A stretch of 64,000 nt of DNA from Anaerococcus ihuae (lineage in GTDB: Bacteria > Bacillota > Clostridia > Tissierellales > Peptoniphilaceae). The stretch is from NCBI RefSeq assembly GCF_928368155.1, contig NZ_CAKMRU010000001.1:62001-126000 (forward strand), written 5' to 3'. The translations under genes and the position numbers were made by a program. Positions 30,022-39,436 of the stretch are shown in pieces. A model generated the notes under the pieces. That model saw only the letters and a list, made by a program, of their open reading frames with translations. It had not been told where the DNA came from and searched no databases. Positions within the stretch are counted from its first letter, which is position 1. Each line of letters starts with the position of its first letter.

Positions 30022-31218
30022 ATGAGTAAAGAAACATTTGAAAGAAGTAAACCACATATTAATATTGGTACAATTGGACACGTAGACCACGGTAAAACAA
30101 CAACAACAGCAGCAATCACCCAAGCATTAAACAAAAAATATGGAACAGGTGAATACGTAGACTACGAACACATCGATAAAGCACCAGAAGAAAGAGAACG
30201 TGGAATCACAATTAACACATCAGTAGTAGAATACGAAACAGAAAACAGACACTACGCACACATAGATGCCCCAGGCCACGCTGACTACGTTAAAAACATG
30301 ATCACAGGAGCAGCACAAATGGACGGAGCAATCCTAGTAGTATCAGCTGCAGACGGTCCAATGCCACAAACAAGAGAACACATCCTATTAGCAAGACAAG
30401 TAGGAGTACCAAAAATCGCAGTATTCCTAAACAAAGAAGACCAAGTAGATGATCCAGAATTAATCGAATTAGTAGAAATGGAAGTAAGAGATCTACTATC
30501 AGAATACGACTTCGACGGAGACGATGCACCAGTAATAGTAGGATCTGCATTAAAATCATTACAAGAAGGCGGAGAAGGCGAATGGTCAGACAAAATATTA
30601 GCTCTAATGGATGCAGTAGACGAATACTTCGACATCCCAGAAAGAGATAACGACCAACCATTCCTAATGCCAGTAGAAGACGTAATGACAATCTCAGGAA
30701 GAGGAACAGTAGCAACAGGAAGAGTAGAAAGAGGAACCCTAAAACTAGGATCAACAGTAGAAATCGTAGGATTAACAGACAAAACAAGAGAAGTAGTAGT
30801 AACAGGAATCGAAATGTTCCACAAATCACTAGACGTAACAGAATCAGGAGATAACTGTGCATTACTACTAAGAGGAGTACAAAGAAACGAAATCCAAAGA
30901 GGACAAGTAATAGCAGCACCAGGCTCAGTACACCCACACACAGAATTCGAAGGACAAGTATACGTACTAACAAAAGAAGAAGGAGGAAGACACACCCCAT
31001 TCTTCTCAGGCTATAGACCACAATTCTTCTTCAGAACAACAGACGTAACAGGAGATATCCAACTAGAAGAAGGAACAGAAATGGTAATGCCAGGAGACAA
31101 CGCAACATTCAAAATCAAATTACAAAAACCAATCGCTCTTGAAGAAGGATTAAGATTCGCAGTAAGAGAAGGTGGAAGAACAGTTGCTTCAGGAGTTGTT
31201 TCTAAAGTAATAGCTTAA
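30022..31218 (+). CDS. tuf: elongation factor Tu
   Basis: 398 residues. GTPase motifs [18 protein letters not shown] and NKEDQVDD, the last with E and Q at positions that are usually C and M. Codon choice is very uniform and differs from the neighbouring genes (ACA, GTA, CTA, CCA and GGA almost throughout), which also creates long but meaningless open frames on the other strand. It ends the operon, followed by a strong terminator. Confidence 0.98.
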   Translation: MSKETFERSKPHINIGTIGHVDHGKTTTTAAITQALNKKYGTGEYVDYEHIDKAPEERERGITINTSVVEYETENRHYAHIDAPGHADYVKNMITGAAQMDGAILVVSAADGPMPQTREHILLARQVGVPKIAVFLNKEDQVDDPELIELVEMEVRDLLSEYDFDGDDAPVIVGSALKSLQEGGEGEWSDKILALMDAVDEYFDIPERDNDQPFLMPVEDVMTISGRGTVATGRVERGTLKLGSTVEIVGLTDKTREVVVTGIEMFHKSLDVTESGDNCALLLRGVQRNEIQRGQVIAAPGSVHPHTEFEGQVYVLTKEEGGRHTPFFSGYRPQFFFRTTDVTGDIQLEEGTEMVMPGDNATFKIKLQKPIALEEGLRFAVREGGRTVASGVVSKVIA

Positions 31219-31251
31219 TTAGCTTAGAATTTGAAATAAAATAAATATTTA

Positions 31252-31278
31252 AAAGACGGGGCAATCCCGTCTTTTTTT
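31252..31278 (+). terminator. terminator of the str operon
   Basis: AAAGACGGG (31252-31260), loop GCAAT, CCCGTCTTT (31266-31274), then a T run. Perfect 9-bp stem. Confidence 0.92.
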
Positions 31279-31323
31279 AAAATTATATTTTAAAATATCT
31301 CAAATTTTAATTCGAGGAAAGAA

Positions 31324-33828
31324 ATGAAAGAAAAATTAAGTAAATTTAAAGAAATTTTTAAAAGCATTTTTTTTATATCTGTCTTAATTCTTGTAATTAT
31401 ACAATTTAGAAAAATATCAAAAGAAATAAAAGTTGAAGATGTAAAATATATTTTTTCAAATTTATCGATTATTACTTTACTTCTAATGGGAATTTATGGA
31501 ATTTTTGCAAATATTCCTGCATCTTTGTATGATTTTATTTTTAATGATGAGATTGGAAATGATTATGATAAAAAATACATAGGTGAAACTGGCTTTTGTA
31601 TTAATAACTTTAATGATGTCTTGGGACTTGGTGGATTTATTTCAATTGGTCTTAGGTCAGCTTTTTATGGCAAGGGTCATGAGCCTACAAAACTTGTGAA
31701 AAAAATTATTGAACTTTTGGTATTTTTACCTTGTGGTCTATCATTTTTTTCTATTATTTCTTTAATTTCTATAAGTTTTAACTCAAATCCTAATTTGGAA
31801 AAGTATGTAGTTTTGCTTATAGGGGCAAGTTTGTATCTTCCTGTAGTAATTGGTCTATCTTTTTTTGGAAAAATCAAATTTTCTAAAAAAAATCAAATGA
31901 AATTATTTTTTATCTCAATTGCTGAATGGTTCGGAGTAATGAGTACTTTTGTAGTAATAGGAATCTTGATGGGTGTAAAGTTTGATATTTTTACTTTATC
32001 TACTCTTGTAGTTGTAGCTAATATTGTTGGATATATTTCTATGATTCCTGGTGCTATTGGATCTTTTGATCTTATCATTTTGTTTGCTTTGAAAAGTCAA
32101 GGAATTGATCAAGAATTGGCACTTACTTGGATACTTCTTTATAGGATGTTTTATTATATTGTGCCATTTTGCCTTGCCTTTGTATTTTTTACAAAGAACT
32201 TTTCAAATGCTTTTGAGTTTAAGGAATTGGATTTTGTTAAAAGACTTGTAAAAAACATTCTTCTTGTCACAGATACATTTTTGATGTATATTTTTGGGCT
32301 TTTTATGATTTTGGCAGCGACTTTACCTGATAAGGCCTATGGAGGAGGAATTTTAACTAAGTTAAATCCTATAAGAGCTTCGGCAATTTATCAATTTCCA
32401 TCTTTGCTTTTTGGCTTTATTTTTATAATTATGGCAAGGGCTTATATTTCTAGGCAAAAAAAATCCTTTGTTTTAAATAATATAATAATGATTCTTGTTT
32501 TTTTGTATGCTTTCTTTACAGGCTACAGTCTATCAACATTAATTTATATTATTTTTATGTTTGTGATTAATCTTTTTACAAAAGATGAACTTTGTACCAA
32601 ACAATTTATTTATGCAAGTGAGGACAGGTTTGTTGATTTATTTTTGGCAAATTTCATGCTTATAGTTTATGTTTGGAAGATTTTAAAGCATGGATCTATT
32701 ATTGATGTAAATATAAGTGAAGCTGACGATTTTATTTTGATTCCTTTTGAATATAGTTTTATTTCTATAATTGTTACTATCTCTATAATTTATTTTATTT
32801 CTTATCTTTTGGTTAGATTTTTGCAAGGGAAAAAGATAAAAGTTGGAGAGAAATATGATTATGATAGGTATATAAATTTATTGAAAAATCAAGGTGGATC
32901 AAAGGAAGCTTTTTTATCATTTTTGGATGACAAGGATCTTTATTGGTTAAACAAGGATTCTAAGGACTTGGCATGCCTTCAAATTAGGACTGTAGCAGAT
33001 AAGGTCATTGTTATGGGAGATCCTATTGGTAATGAAGAATATTTTAATGAACTTTTGGATGAATTTATAAATGAAGCGGATAATTTGGGTTATAATATTG
33101 TTTTTTACGAAATAAACAAGGACATAACCATGAAAGTTCACGAATATGGTTTTAATTTTATGAAATTTGGTGAAAGTGCCAATGTTGATCTTGAAGAGTT
33201 TAATCTTGAGGGTAAGAAAAAGAAAAATCTTAGAAAAACTATAAATAAAATTTCTAGAGATGGGTATACTTTTGAGGTTTTGAAGGGACCTTTTGATGGA
33301 AAAACTATAAAAAGACTCCAAGAAATTTCAAATTCTTGGCTTGGTGATAGCAAGGAAAAAGGATTTTCTTTGGGATTTTTTGATAGGGATTATTTGAATA
33401 TTGGTGATATTGCTCTTGTTAAAGATCCTAATGGAAAAATAATAGCCTTTGCCAATCTTTGTCCAATTTATTATAAAAATTGGGCGACAATTGATCTTAT
33501 GCGCTATGAAGAAAATGTTGATGGCTTGATGGATTATTTGTTTATAAATATTTTTTCATACCTAAAAGAAAACAATATTAAATATTTTGACTTGGGCATG
33601 GCTCCTCTTTCCAATGTTGGAGTGATGAGGCATTCATTTTTGCAAGAAAGAATGGTTTATACGATTTTTAAATTGGGTGATCACTATTATTCTTTTGAAG
33701 GACTTAAGGCTTACAAAGATAAGTACGCAAGTTTTTGGGAAGAGAGATATCTTTCTTATTCTAAAGGAGCATCTTTGATATTTTCAGCTCTTAGTTTATT
33801 TTATGCCATAAATAAAAAGGTAAAATAA
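31324..33828 (+). CDS. mprF: phosphatidylglycerol lysyltransferase/flippase
   Basis: 834 residues, near the usual 840-860. Residues 1 to about 495 hold over a dozen membrane segments forming the flippase part. From about 515 the cytoplasmic aminoacyltransferase domain follows (LKNQGGSKEAFLSFLDDKDLYW, VIVMGDPIGNEEYF, KNLRKTINKISRDGY, YFDLGMAPLSNVG). It transfers lysine, or possibly alanine, from charged tRNA to phosphatidylglycerol and moves the product outward. This lowers the negative surface charge and gives tolerance to cationic peptides and daptomycin. It appears to be transcribed alone. Confidence 0.9.
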   Translation: MKEKLSKFKEIFKSIFFISVLILVIIQFRKISKEIKVEDVKYIFSNLSIITLLLMGIYGIFANIPASLYDFIFNDEIGNDYDKKYIGETGFCINNFNDVLGLGGFISIGLRSAFYGKGHEPTKLVKKIIELLVFLPCGLSFFSIISLISISFNSNPNLEKYVVLLIGASLYLPVVIGLSFFGKIKFSKKNQMKLFFISIAEWFGVMSTFVVIGILMGVKFDIFTLSTLVVVANIVGYISMIPGAIGSFDLIILFALKSQGIDQELALTWILLYRMFYYIVPFCLAFVFFTKNFSNAFEFKELDFVKRLVKNILLVTDTFLMYIFGLFMILAATLPDKAYGGGILTKLNPIRASAIYQFPSLLFGFIFIIMARAYISRQKKSFVLNNIIMILVFLYAFFTGYSLSTLIYIIFMFVINLFTKDELCTKQFIYASEDRFVDLFLANFMLIVYVWKILKHGSIIDVNISEADDFILIPFEYSFISIIVTISIIYFISYLLVRFLQGKKIKVGEKYDYDRYINLLKNQGGSKEAFLSFLDDKDLYWLNKDSKDLACLQIRTVADKVIVMGDPIGNEEYFNELLDEFINEADNLGYNIVFYEINKDITMKVHEYGFNFMKFGESANVDLEEFNLEGKKKKNLRKTINKISRDGYTFEVLKGPFDGKTIKRLQEISNSWLGDSKEKGFSLGFFDRDYLNIGDIALVKDPNGKIIAFANLCPIYYKNWATIDLMRYEENVDGLMDYLFINIFSYLKENNIKYFDLGMAPLSNVGVMRHSFLQERMVYTIFKLGDHYYSFEGLKAYKDKYASFWEERYLSYSKGASLIFSALSLFYAINKKVK

Positions 33829-33900
33829 ATTTTACAATTGCCCCCAAAATTTAGGGTAATATTAATAATAGGCTAAAGTTTTAGAAAAATAGGAGGCTAT

Positions 33901-34689
33901 ATGAATAAGGCTAAGGAATTTAAGGACAAATTAAGGGAGATTTGTGATAAAAATCAAATAAAAACTCTATTTAAGGATAAAAAAACTTCTGTAGATATTT
34001 TGATTGATTTTAAGTCAGGAAATTACACAGGAATTAGGTTATCTAAGGATATTGATGGAGAAAATATTGAAATTGATAGCAAATATTCTTGGATAATAAA
34101 TAAGGATAGGCCATCTGAGTGGGTTGAGCTTGATTCTAAAGTTAAAAATGCCTTGGATTATTATGCCATTTCTCATTTTGATTATGATGATATCGACGAG
34201 GATGATTTCAAAGATTTAAATAAAAATTTGGAGAAAAATCTTGTAAAAGAATATCAAGAAAAGTGCAAAAATGCCCTAGCTTTGGTTGCTGAACAGATGC
34301 AAGAAATCAAAGAGAAAGATTATGAGAGAAGTTTGATTAAAAATTTTGTAAATAAATTTGATCAAATAAGAAAAAAAGATTATTATACCTTAAAATACAA
34401 GGATAATTCTGTTAATATTAAAATCAATACAAAAAAAGAAAGTATAAAAATTAAAAATAATTATTCTTACGATAAAAAATTAAAAATAAAAGAATTGGTC
34501 AAAGATTTTGATATAGGAAAAGTGGAATCTTTTCTTGACGAAAAAAGAAAAAGAGAAGAGTATAATAATAAAATGATGGCAATAGAAGATTCTTATGAAA
34601 GGTCTTCTGTCCATACAAGTGTCGAATCCTTACCAGATGACAAAAAGGATATTGATAATGATAGAAATGAAAGAGAAGATAAAAAATAA
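33901..34689 (+). CDS. unknown charged cytoplasmic protein
   Basis: 262 residues, not recognised. About 40 percent of residues are charged (K, D, E). No signal peptide or membrane segment. Two similar-looking halves are hinted at: TLFKDKKTSVDILIDFKSGNY near residue 22 and YTLKYKDNSVNIKINTKKES near 161. Both are followed by a KYSW/NYSYD run and a helix, so an internal repeat is possible. The last 40 residues are low complexity and acidic-basic. AGGAGG stands before the ATG. A cyclophilin gene follows after 12 bases and is probably co-transcribed. Confidence 0.75.
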   Translation: MNKAKEFKDKLREICDKNQIKTLFKDKKTSVDILIDFKSGNYTGIRLSKDIDGENIEIDSKYSWIINKDRPSEWVELDSKVKNALDYYAISHFDYDDIDEDDFKDLNKNLEKNLVKEYQEKCKNALALVAEQMQEIKEKDYERSLIKNFVNKFDQIRKKDYYTLKYKDNSVNIKINTKKESIKIKNNYSYDKKLKIKELVKDFDIGKVESFLDEKRKREEYNNKMMAIEDSYERSSVHTSVESLPDDKKDIDNDRNEREDKK

Positions 34690-34701
34690 AGGGAGATGTA
34701 A

Positions 34702-35220
34702 ATGGAAAATCCAATAGTTACATTTGAAATGGAAGATGGAAAAGTTTTTAAAGCTGAATTATATCCAGAAATTGCCCCAAACACTGTAAGCAATTTTATT
34801 TATTTAATAAAAAATAATTTTTATGATGGGCTAATTTTTCATAGGATTATAAAAGATTTTATGATTCAAGGAGGAGATCCACAAGGAAGTGGAATGGGAG
34901 GACCTGGATATTCAATCAAAGGAGAATTTTCATCAAATGGTTTTGAAAATAATTTAGCTCATGATAAGGGAGTTTTATCTATGGCAAGATCATTTATGCC
35001 AGATTCTGCCAGAAGTCAATTTTTTATAATGCACAAAAAAAGTCCACATCTTGATGGAGATTATGCAGGATTTGGAAAAATAATTGAAGGTATGGATGAA
35101 ATTGACAAAATTGCAAATGTAAAAACAGATTATAATGATAGGCCTTTTGAAGATGTAAAAATTAAAAAAGTTACAGTCGACACAAAGGGAATTGACTATC
35201 CAGAAGTTGAAAAATTATAA
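34702..35220 (+). CDS. cyclophilin-type peptidyl-prolyl isomerase
   Basis: 172 residues, single domain, cytoplasmic (no signal). Active-site segments FHRIIKDFMIQGGDP, SQFFIMH and HLDGDYAGFGKIIEGM are intact, including the catalytic arginine in HRI. It speeds proline isomerisation during protein folding. Ends just before a terminator. Confidence 0.93.
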   Translation: MENPIVTFEMEDGKVFKAELYPEIAPNTVSNFIYLIKNNFYDGLIFHRIIKDFMIQGGDPQGSGMGGPGYSIKGEFSSNGFENNLAHDKGVLSMARSFMPDSARSQFFIMHKKSPHLDGDYAGFGKIIEGMDEIDKIANVKTDYNDRPFEDVKIKKVTVDTKGIDYPEVEKL

Positions 35221-35225
35221 AGTTA

Positions 35226-35252
35226 AGGCAGATTTTTATCTGTCTTTTTTTA
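35226..35252 (+). terminator. terminator after cyclophilin gene
   Basis: AGGCAGAT, loop TTTT, ATCTGTCT (one G-U pair), then a long T run. Confidence 0.85.
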
Positions 35253-35308
35253 TTTTTTTATTAGGGTATAATTGTGACGTATTTTGAAATAAATTTATAG
35301 GAGGATTT

Positions 35309-36370
35309 ATGACTTTTAATGACATTATGGCGGCCTTGGGAGTGGTAATTAACGGAATTCCTCAAGCTTTGTTGGCTCTTTCTGTAGGATTTTCTGCCTT
35401 TCCTACTTCACTTGGTTTTGCTGTTGGAGTAGTTGCATGCGTGCTTTTACAATCACCAATACCAATTTCCATGCAAGCTGAAACGATTGCTCTTGCAGGA
35501 TCTTATGGGGATGATATCAGGGAGAGATTATCCGTTGTATTTTGGGCAGGAATTATTATGTCCATTCTTGGTATTACAGGAAGCCTAAATTTTATTGTAG
35601 ATTTGGCAGGAGTTTATGTATTAAATGGAATGATGGCAGGAGTTGGACTTATCCTTTCAAAAATTGCAATTGATGGTCTAAAACTTAAAACTAGGATGGT
35701 AAGCTTGATTTCTATAATTTCAGCACTTATAACTTATTTTCTTTCAGGAAGAAATCTTGTTTATACTATTATAATTTCTGTTGTAATTTCATCTATTTAT
35801 GCAAATATTATGAAAATGGAAATTGGAAAAGATATCAAAAAAGAAGAGAGAAAACTTTCAGTTAAAAAACCTATTTTAAATAAAAAGGTAATCAGAGGGT
35901 CTTTATCTCTTGCTTGTCTTACAATCGGTGCAAATATTGCCTTTGGAAATATTACTGCATCTCTTGGAGATGGAAATTTGACTGCAAATATTGACCATTT
36001 GACAATTTATTCAGGTCTTGCAGATTCTGTTTCTTCACTTTTTGGGGGAGCTCCAGTTGAAGCTATAATTTCTGCAACAGGGGCAAGTGATAATCCAGTA
36101 AATTCTGGAGTTTTGATGATGGCAATTCTTGGTGTGATTATGTTTATGGGCTTTTTGCCAAAACTTGGAAAATATGTTCCAGGAGAATCAATACACGGAT
36201 TTTTATTTGTACTTGGAGCTCTTGTAACTGTTCCAACAAATGCTAATCTTGCTTTTGCAGCCGGTGGTGATACAATATTAGTTGCAGGTATAGCTATGGC
36301 AACAACTGCAGCAAGCGATCCTTTTATTGGACTTGTTGCTGGAGTAATTCTTAAATTTATAATTTTATAG
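35309..36370 (+). CDS. NCS2-type purine/xanthine permease-like protein
   Basis: 353 residues, about ten hydrophobic segments, no signal peptide. The segment LGDGNLTANIDHLTIYSGLADSVSSLFGGAPVE resembles the substrate-binding region of nucleobase permeases of the adenine/guanine branch, and the N-terminal QSPIPISMQAETIALAGSYG recalls the same family. It is shorter than usual (about 430). The gene 8 bases downstream is a phosphoribosyltransferase, which supports a nucleobase as substrate: uptake followed by trapping as nucleotide. A TATAAT at 35267-35272 may be its -10; AGGAGG precedes the ATG. No purine riboswitch was found in the 50-base leader. Confidence 0.75.
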   Translation: MTFNDIMAALGVVINGIPQALLALSVGFSAFPTSLGFAVGVVACVLLQSPIPISMQAETIALAGSYGDDIRERLSVVFWAGIIMSILGITGSLNFIVDLAGVYVLNGMMAGVGLILSKIAIDGLKLKTRMVSLISIISALITYFLSGRNLVYTIIISVVISSIYANIMKMEIGKDIKKEERKLSVKKPILNKKVIRGSLSLACLTIGANIAFGNITASLGDGNLTANIDHLTIYSGLADSVSSLFGGAPVEAIISATGASDNPVNSGVLMMAILGVIMFMGFLPKLGKYVPGESIHGFLFVLGALVTVPTNANLAFAAGGDTILVAGIAMATTAASDPFIGLVAGVILKFIIL

Positions 36371-36378
36371 GAGATTTT

Positions 36379-36915
36379 ATGGATTATTACAAATTAAAAG
36401 TATGTGGACTAGAAAGAAATTTACCAATTATACAAATATCAGATAATTTGAAAATTGCATCATTTGTTTTGTTGGGTGATGCTGAACTTGCTGAAAAAGC
36501 AGGTTTAGAACTTAGTAAAAAAGTTGATGCAGACATAATTCTTACAGCAGAAGCAAAAGGAATTTCCCTTGCTCATGAAATTGCAAAAAATGTAGGAGAA
36601 AAATCATTTGTAGTAGCAAGAAAATCTGAAAAAGCCTATATGAATGACCCAATAGATGTAGAAGTAAATTCAATTACAACAAAAAATACCCAAAAATTAT
36701 TTTTGGACTTTAAAGATGTAGAAAAAATAAAAGGAAAAAAGATAGCCCTAGTAGATGATGTAATATCAACAGGAGAATCTATGAATGCCCTAGAAATTTT
36801 GGTAGAAAAAGCAGGCGGAAAAGTTGTACAAAGACTTGCCATTCTTGCAGAAGGAGATGCAGCTGATAGGGATGATATAATATTTTTAGAAAAATTACCA
36901 ATTTTTGAAATTTAA
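36379..36915 (+). CDS. adenine/xanthine-type phosphoribosyltransferase
   Basis: 178 residues. The PRPP loop IALVDDVISTGESMNALE lies near residues 120-137, and the pyrophosphate-side stretch TAEAKGISLAHEIAKN near 55. It resembles adenine phosphoribosyltransferase more than hypoxanthine-guanine enzymes. It converts an imported purine base and PRPP to the nucleotide and is coupled to the permease upstream. The exact base is not readable from sequence. Confidence 0.82.
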   Translation: MDYYKLKVCGLERNLPIIQISDNLKIASFVLLGDAELAEKAGLELSKKVDADIILTAEAKGISLAHEIAKNVGEKSFVVARKSEKAYMNDPIDVEVNSITTKNTQKLFLDFKDVEKIKGKKIALVDDVISTGESMNALEILVEKAGGKVVQRLAILAEGDAADRDDIIFLEKLPIFEI

Positions 36916-36931
36916 ATATTAAAAACAAAAA

Positions 36932-36949
36932 ACTTCCAAAAATGGAAGT
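36932..36949 (+). terminator. hairpin after phosphoribosyltransferase, first copy
   Basis: ACTTCCAAAAATGGAAGT: perfect 7-bp stem. It is followed at once by the end of the repeat element rather than a T tract. Confidence 0.6.
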
Positions 36950-37207
36950 CAGACTGTTGACAAACTAAAAATTTGCCCATTTCGACCGAGTGTAACGAGC
37001 GGAGAAATCTCATGAGATCTCTCTCCATGCGTTCGTTTCACTCACACTAAAACATTTTTGCTTCGCAAATTTCTTCGTGCGTTCGCACTTAGTTTTAGGG
37101 ATAAATGTGCAAAATCAATGCACATTTATCTAGTCGAGATGGGTTATAGCTTAATTTTATTTTTGAATTATTAATGAATTATTTAAACTGACTTTGTCTA
37201 CGCTCTG
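36950..37207. repeat. terminator-nested palindromic element, type 2, copy 1
   Basis: 258 bases, flanked by two identical 18-bp hairpin copies (36932-36949 and 37208-37225). The ends CAGACTGTTGACAAA (36950-36964) and TTTGTCTACGCTCTG (37193-37207) are imperfect inverse repeats. Inside them CCCATTTCGAC (36976-36986) pairs with GTCGAGATGGG (37133-37143). Further in are the palindrome ATCTCATGAGAT, the small hairpins TTTGCTTCGCAAA and GTGCGTTCGCAC enclosed by CTAAAAC/GTTTTAG, and a perfect 12-bp stem GATAAATGTGCA/TGCACATTTATC (37100-37130). No coding frame. It sits between convergent genes. The other copy is at 37887. Confidence 0.75.
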
Positions 37208-37231
37208 ACTTCCAAAAATGGAAGTTTTTTT
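37208..37231 (+). terminator. hairpin after phosphoribosyltransferase, second copy with T tract
   Basis: Exact second copy of the 18-bp hairpin ACTTCCAAAAATGGAAGT, this time followed by a run of T. This looks like the original terminator. Confidence 0.75.
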
Positions 37232-37240
37232 AGTTGCAAA

Positions 37241-37270
37241 TAAAAAGCACTTATTGTAAAAATAAGTGCT
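37241..37270 (-). terminator. terminator of mntP
   Basis: On the minus strand AGCACTTAT pairs with ATAAGTGCT around a 7-base loop, followed by TTTTTA. The mntP stop codon lies in the stem. Confidence 0.85.
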
Positions 37271-37802
37271 CGATTAATATTTTTGTTCCTAGTAAAATTA
37301 TTCCTCCAACAAGCTCAGAAATTTGTTTACTTCTCATTCCTAATTTATTTCCTATTTTAAAGGCTATTGATGAGAGAAGAAAGGTTGTAAATCCTATTAT
37401 TAAACTTGAAGAAAATATATTTACATCTAAAAACGCAAATGAAACTCCAACTGCCATGGCATCAATGCTGGTTGCAATTCCTAGAGAAAATAAAGATTTT
37501 AAACTTAAGCCGTGGCTTATTTCACAGCTTGCATCCCTTGATTCTCTTATCATTTGAAAACCAATTATAAATAATAAAATAAAGGCAACCCAATGATCAA
37601 TTGCTTTTATTGAATTTGCAAAACTTGATGCCAAAAAATATCCAAGTATAGGCATAAGACCTTGGAAAATTCCAAAACAAAGACCTATGCTAAGGGTATC
37701 TTTTATGCTAGTTTTTTTTATTTGAAGCCCTTGGCAAATGCTTGCTGCAAAAGCATCCATGCTAAGGCCAATTGCTAGAATTAAAATTGAAAAAAGACTC
37801 AT
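37251..37802 (-). CDS. mntP: manganese efflux pump MntP
   Basis: 183 residues, six membrane segments, the standard size. I start it at the ATG at 37802 (MSLFSILILAIGLSMDAFAAS), because AAAGGAG lies 6 bases before it; an in-frame ATG at 37832 would add 10 charged residues with no family counterpart. The two acidic family motifs LSMDAFAAS and TSIDAMAVG are present. It exports manganese. The manganese riboswitch often found before mntP is absent: only 70 bases separate the start from the repeat element. Confidence 0.9.
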   Translation of the reverse strand: MSLFSILILAIGLSMDAFAASICQGLQIKKTSIKDTLSIGLCFGIFQGLMPILGYFLASSFANSIKAIDHWVAFILLFIIGFQMIRESRDASCEISHGLSLKSLFSLGIATSIDAMAVGVSFAFLDVNIFSSSLIIGFTTFLLSSIAFKIGNKLGMRSKQISELVGGIILLGTKILIEHLFLQ

Positions 37803-37886
37803 TATTACTCCTTTTTTACGAAAAGTTACCAACTAAAAAATTATACTTGATATTTTTATATAAGCAAATAGAAGGCCTTAGCCTTC

Positions 37887-38056
37887 GCAGTCTGTTGACA
37901 AGCTGAAATTTTTCAATTTCGACCGTATGCAACGGGCGGAGAAATCTCATGAGATCTCTCCATGCGTTCGTTTCACTCACTTAGTCGAGATGGGTTAGAG
38001 CTTAATTTAATTCTAAATTACTCATAATTTTTTTATTAGACTTTGTCTACAATCTG
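37887..38056. repeat. terminator-nested palindromic element, type 2, copy 2
   Basis: 170 bases. The same ends as the copy at 36950 (CAGTCTGTTGACAAG at 37888 and TTTGTCTACAATCTG at 38042-38056), the same GGAGAAATCTCATGAGATCT core and TAGTCGAGATGGGTTA, but without the extra hairpin block of about 90 bases. It is flanked by identical 17-bp copies AGAAGGCCTTAGCCTTC at 37870-37886 and 38057-38073, the terminator hairpin of the S41 peptidase gene. It lies between the peptidase end and the mntP start, both on the minus strand. Confidence 0.75.
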
Positions 38057-38073
38057 AGAAGGCCTTAGCCTTC
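38057..38073 (-). terminator. hairpin at the end of the S41 peptidase gene
   Basis: On the minus strand GAAGGC, loop TAAG, GCCTTC, overlapping the stop codon of the peptidase. The same 17 bases recur at 37870-37886, beyond the repeat element. No T run follows either copy, so its strength is uncertain. Confidence 0.5.
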
Positions 38074-39390
38074 TATTTCTATTATTTTTTGAATTATAGG
38101 TTGATCTTTTAAATCATCGTATCTGTTTGAATCTATACTTATATCTGGATTTGTTTTTTCTATTTCATTTATATAACCTGATTCAGTAAGACCAATTTCT
38201 TTTGGAAATCTTAAAACATAACCTGAATTTGGCAAATCAATTTGCAAAGGATCTGTTCCGATTCCTCCGCCGTTACTTTGACTTCCTACAAGTGTTGCAA
38301 GTTTTGTTTCCTTGCAAAAACTTGCAAGCATTTCAGCTGAAGAATAGACTGTAGAATCAATAAGTAAATAAATATTTCCCTTAAACTTTATTGAGTCTTC
38401 ACTTGGATTTATTTGCATTGGATAGGTTGTGTAATAGTCAAATTTTGAAAGAATTTCCTTGGTATCATTTGAAAAATCACTGGAATTTAAAAATTCACTC
38501 ACACCTTCCTTGTATTTTTCTTGACTTATAACTCTTTTATTTAATTCACCATTTTTAATAAATGAATAGTAGTTTGTTGAATATGGCTTATCAATTATTA
38601 GGGGTAGAAGAAAATCTTGCCAATACCTAGAATCTCCACCTGAATTTCCTCTTATATCAATAACCAAGGACTTTTTGTTTTTTGTTTTTTTAAGATAAGA
38701 TTTTAAGATTTTTTGATCTTTTGTGGAATAATCATAATTTGTCATAGAATTTATTTTTAAATACCCTATTTTTTTATTTATATCCTTGCTTTCTATGTTT
38801 TCTGTTTTAAATTCATTTGAAGGATTTTTTGATTTTCCTATTATATTATTTTTTTCGTTAGCCTTTGGACCATTTTCGTATTGGTTAAATTTCAAATAGT
38901 CATTAATTTTTTTATTATTAAGACCATATCTTCTTCTTACATTTTCTTTTTCATATACATGGCTTAAATAATGGCGCCAGTCATTTTCTGGCATTTTATA
39001 ATAAGTTATATACATTTCAACTGCTTGATTTTGGTCAATTATTTGGGTGTGATCGTTGTTAAGTTCATACAAAATTTTATTCATTCTCAAAGCAAAGTCC
39101 ACATCATTTTTTGAATCACCAATATATTTTTTGAAAGATTCTTTTTTGCCTAGCCAATCAATGCCATTTATTTTCTTATTTATATCAAAATAAGGGTAGT
39201 AAGTTTCCAAAATATTGTAGGCGTATTCAAAATCCTCTAAATATTCATCCTTTGTTAAGTCTCTCATTTCTTTTTCTTCAAGGCTTGGAAGATCAATTTT
39301 ATCAGCATTTTTTGGGCTAGTAAAATTCAAAAAAGCTAGAATTAGTAAAATTGAAATAATAGCAAAGGGAAAAAGTCTTCTTTTTTTCAT
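38065..39390 (-). CDS. S41-family peptidase-like exported protein
   Basis: 441 residues. It starts MKKRRLFPFAIISILLILAFL, a signal anchor, so the rest is outside the membrane. The helical N-terminal part resembles the Tsp/CtpA-like lead. The catalytic part shows IDIRGNSGGDSRYW near 238 and DSTVYSSAEMLASFCK near 320, with the serine of SSAE as probable nucleophile; GSQSNGGGIGTDP follows. No PDZ domain is evident. Such proteins process cell-surface or secreted proteins. The target is unknown. Confidence 0.82.
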   Translation of the reverse strand: MKKRRLFPFAIISILLILAFLNFTSPKNADKIDLPSLEEKEMRDLTKDEYLEDFEYAYNILETYYPYFDINKKINGIDWLGKKESFKKYIGDSKNDVDFALRMNKILYELNNDHTQIIDQNQAVEMYITYYKMPENDWRHYLSHVYEKENVRRRYGLNNKKINDYLKFNQYENGPKANEKNNIIGKSKNPSNEFKTENIESKDINKKIGYLKINSMTNYDYSTKDQKILKSYLKKTKNKKSLVIDIRGNSGGDSRYWQDFLLPLIIDKPYSTNYYSFIKNGELNKRVISQEKYKEGVSEFLNSSDFSNDTKEILSKFDYYTTYPMQINPSEDSIKFKGNIYLLIDSTVYSSAEMLASFCKETKLATLVGSQSNGGGIGTDPLQIDLPNSGYVLRFPKEIGLTESGYINEIEKTNPDISIDSNRYDDLKDQPIIQKIIEIEG

Positions 39391-39436
39391 CTAATTATCC
39401 TTTCCTTTTTAATTATAACAAATAAAATCTTTTAAT

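Noticed and set aside
30285-31021. Two long overlapping open frames (236 and 239 codons) on the minus strand inside tuf
   Set aside because: They are by-products of the strongly uniform codon use of tuf; their translations are low complexity (Ser/Thr- or Leu-rich) and have no ribosome binding site of note.
37803-37870. Manganese (yybP-ykoY) riboswitch before mntP
   Set aside because: Only about 70 bases separate the start from the repeat element, and no fitting conserved loops are seen.
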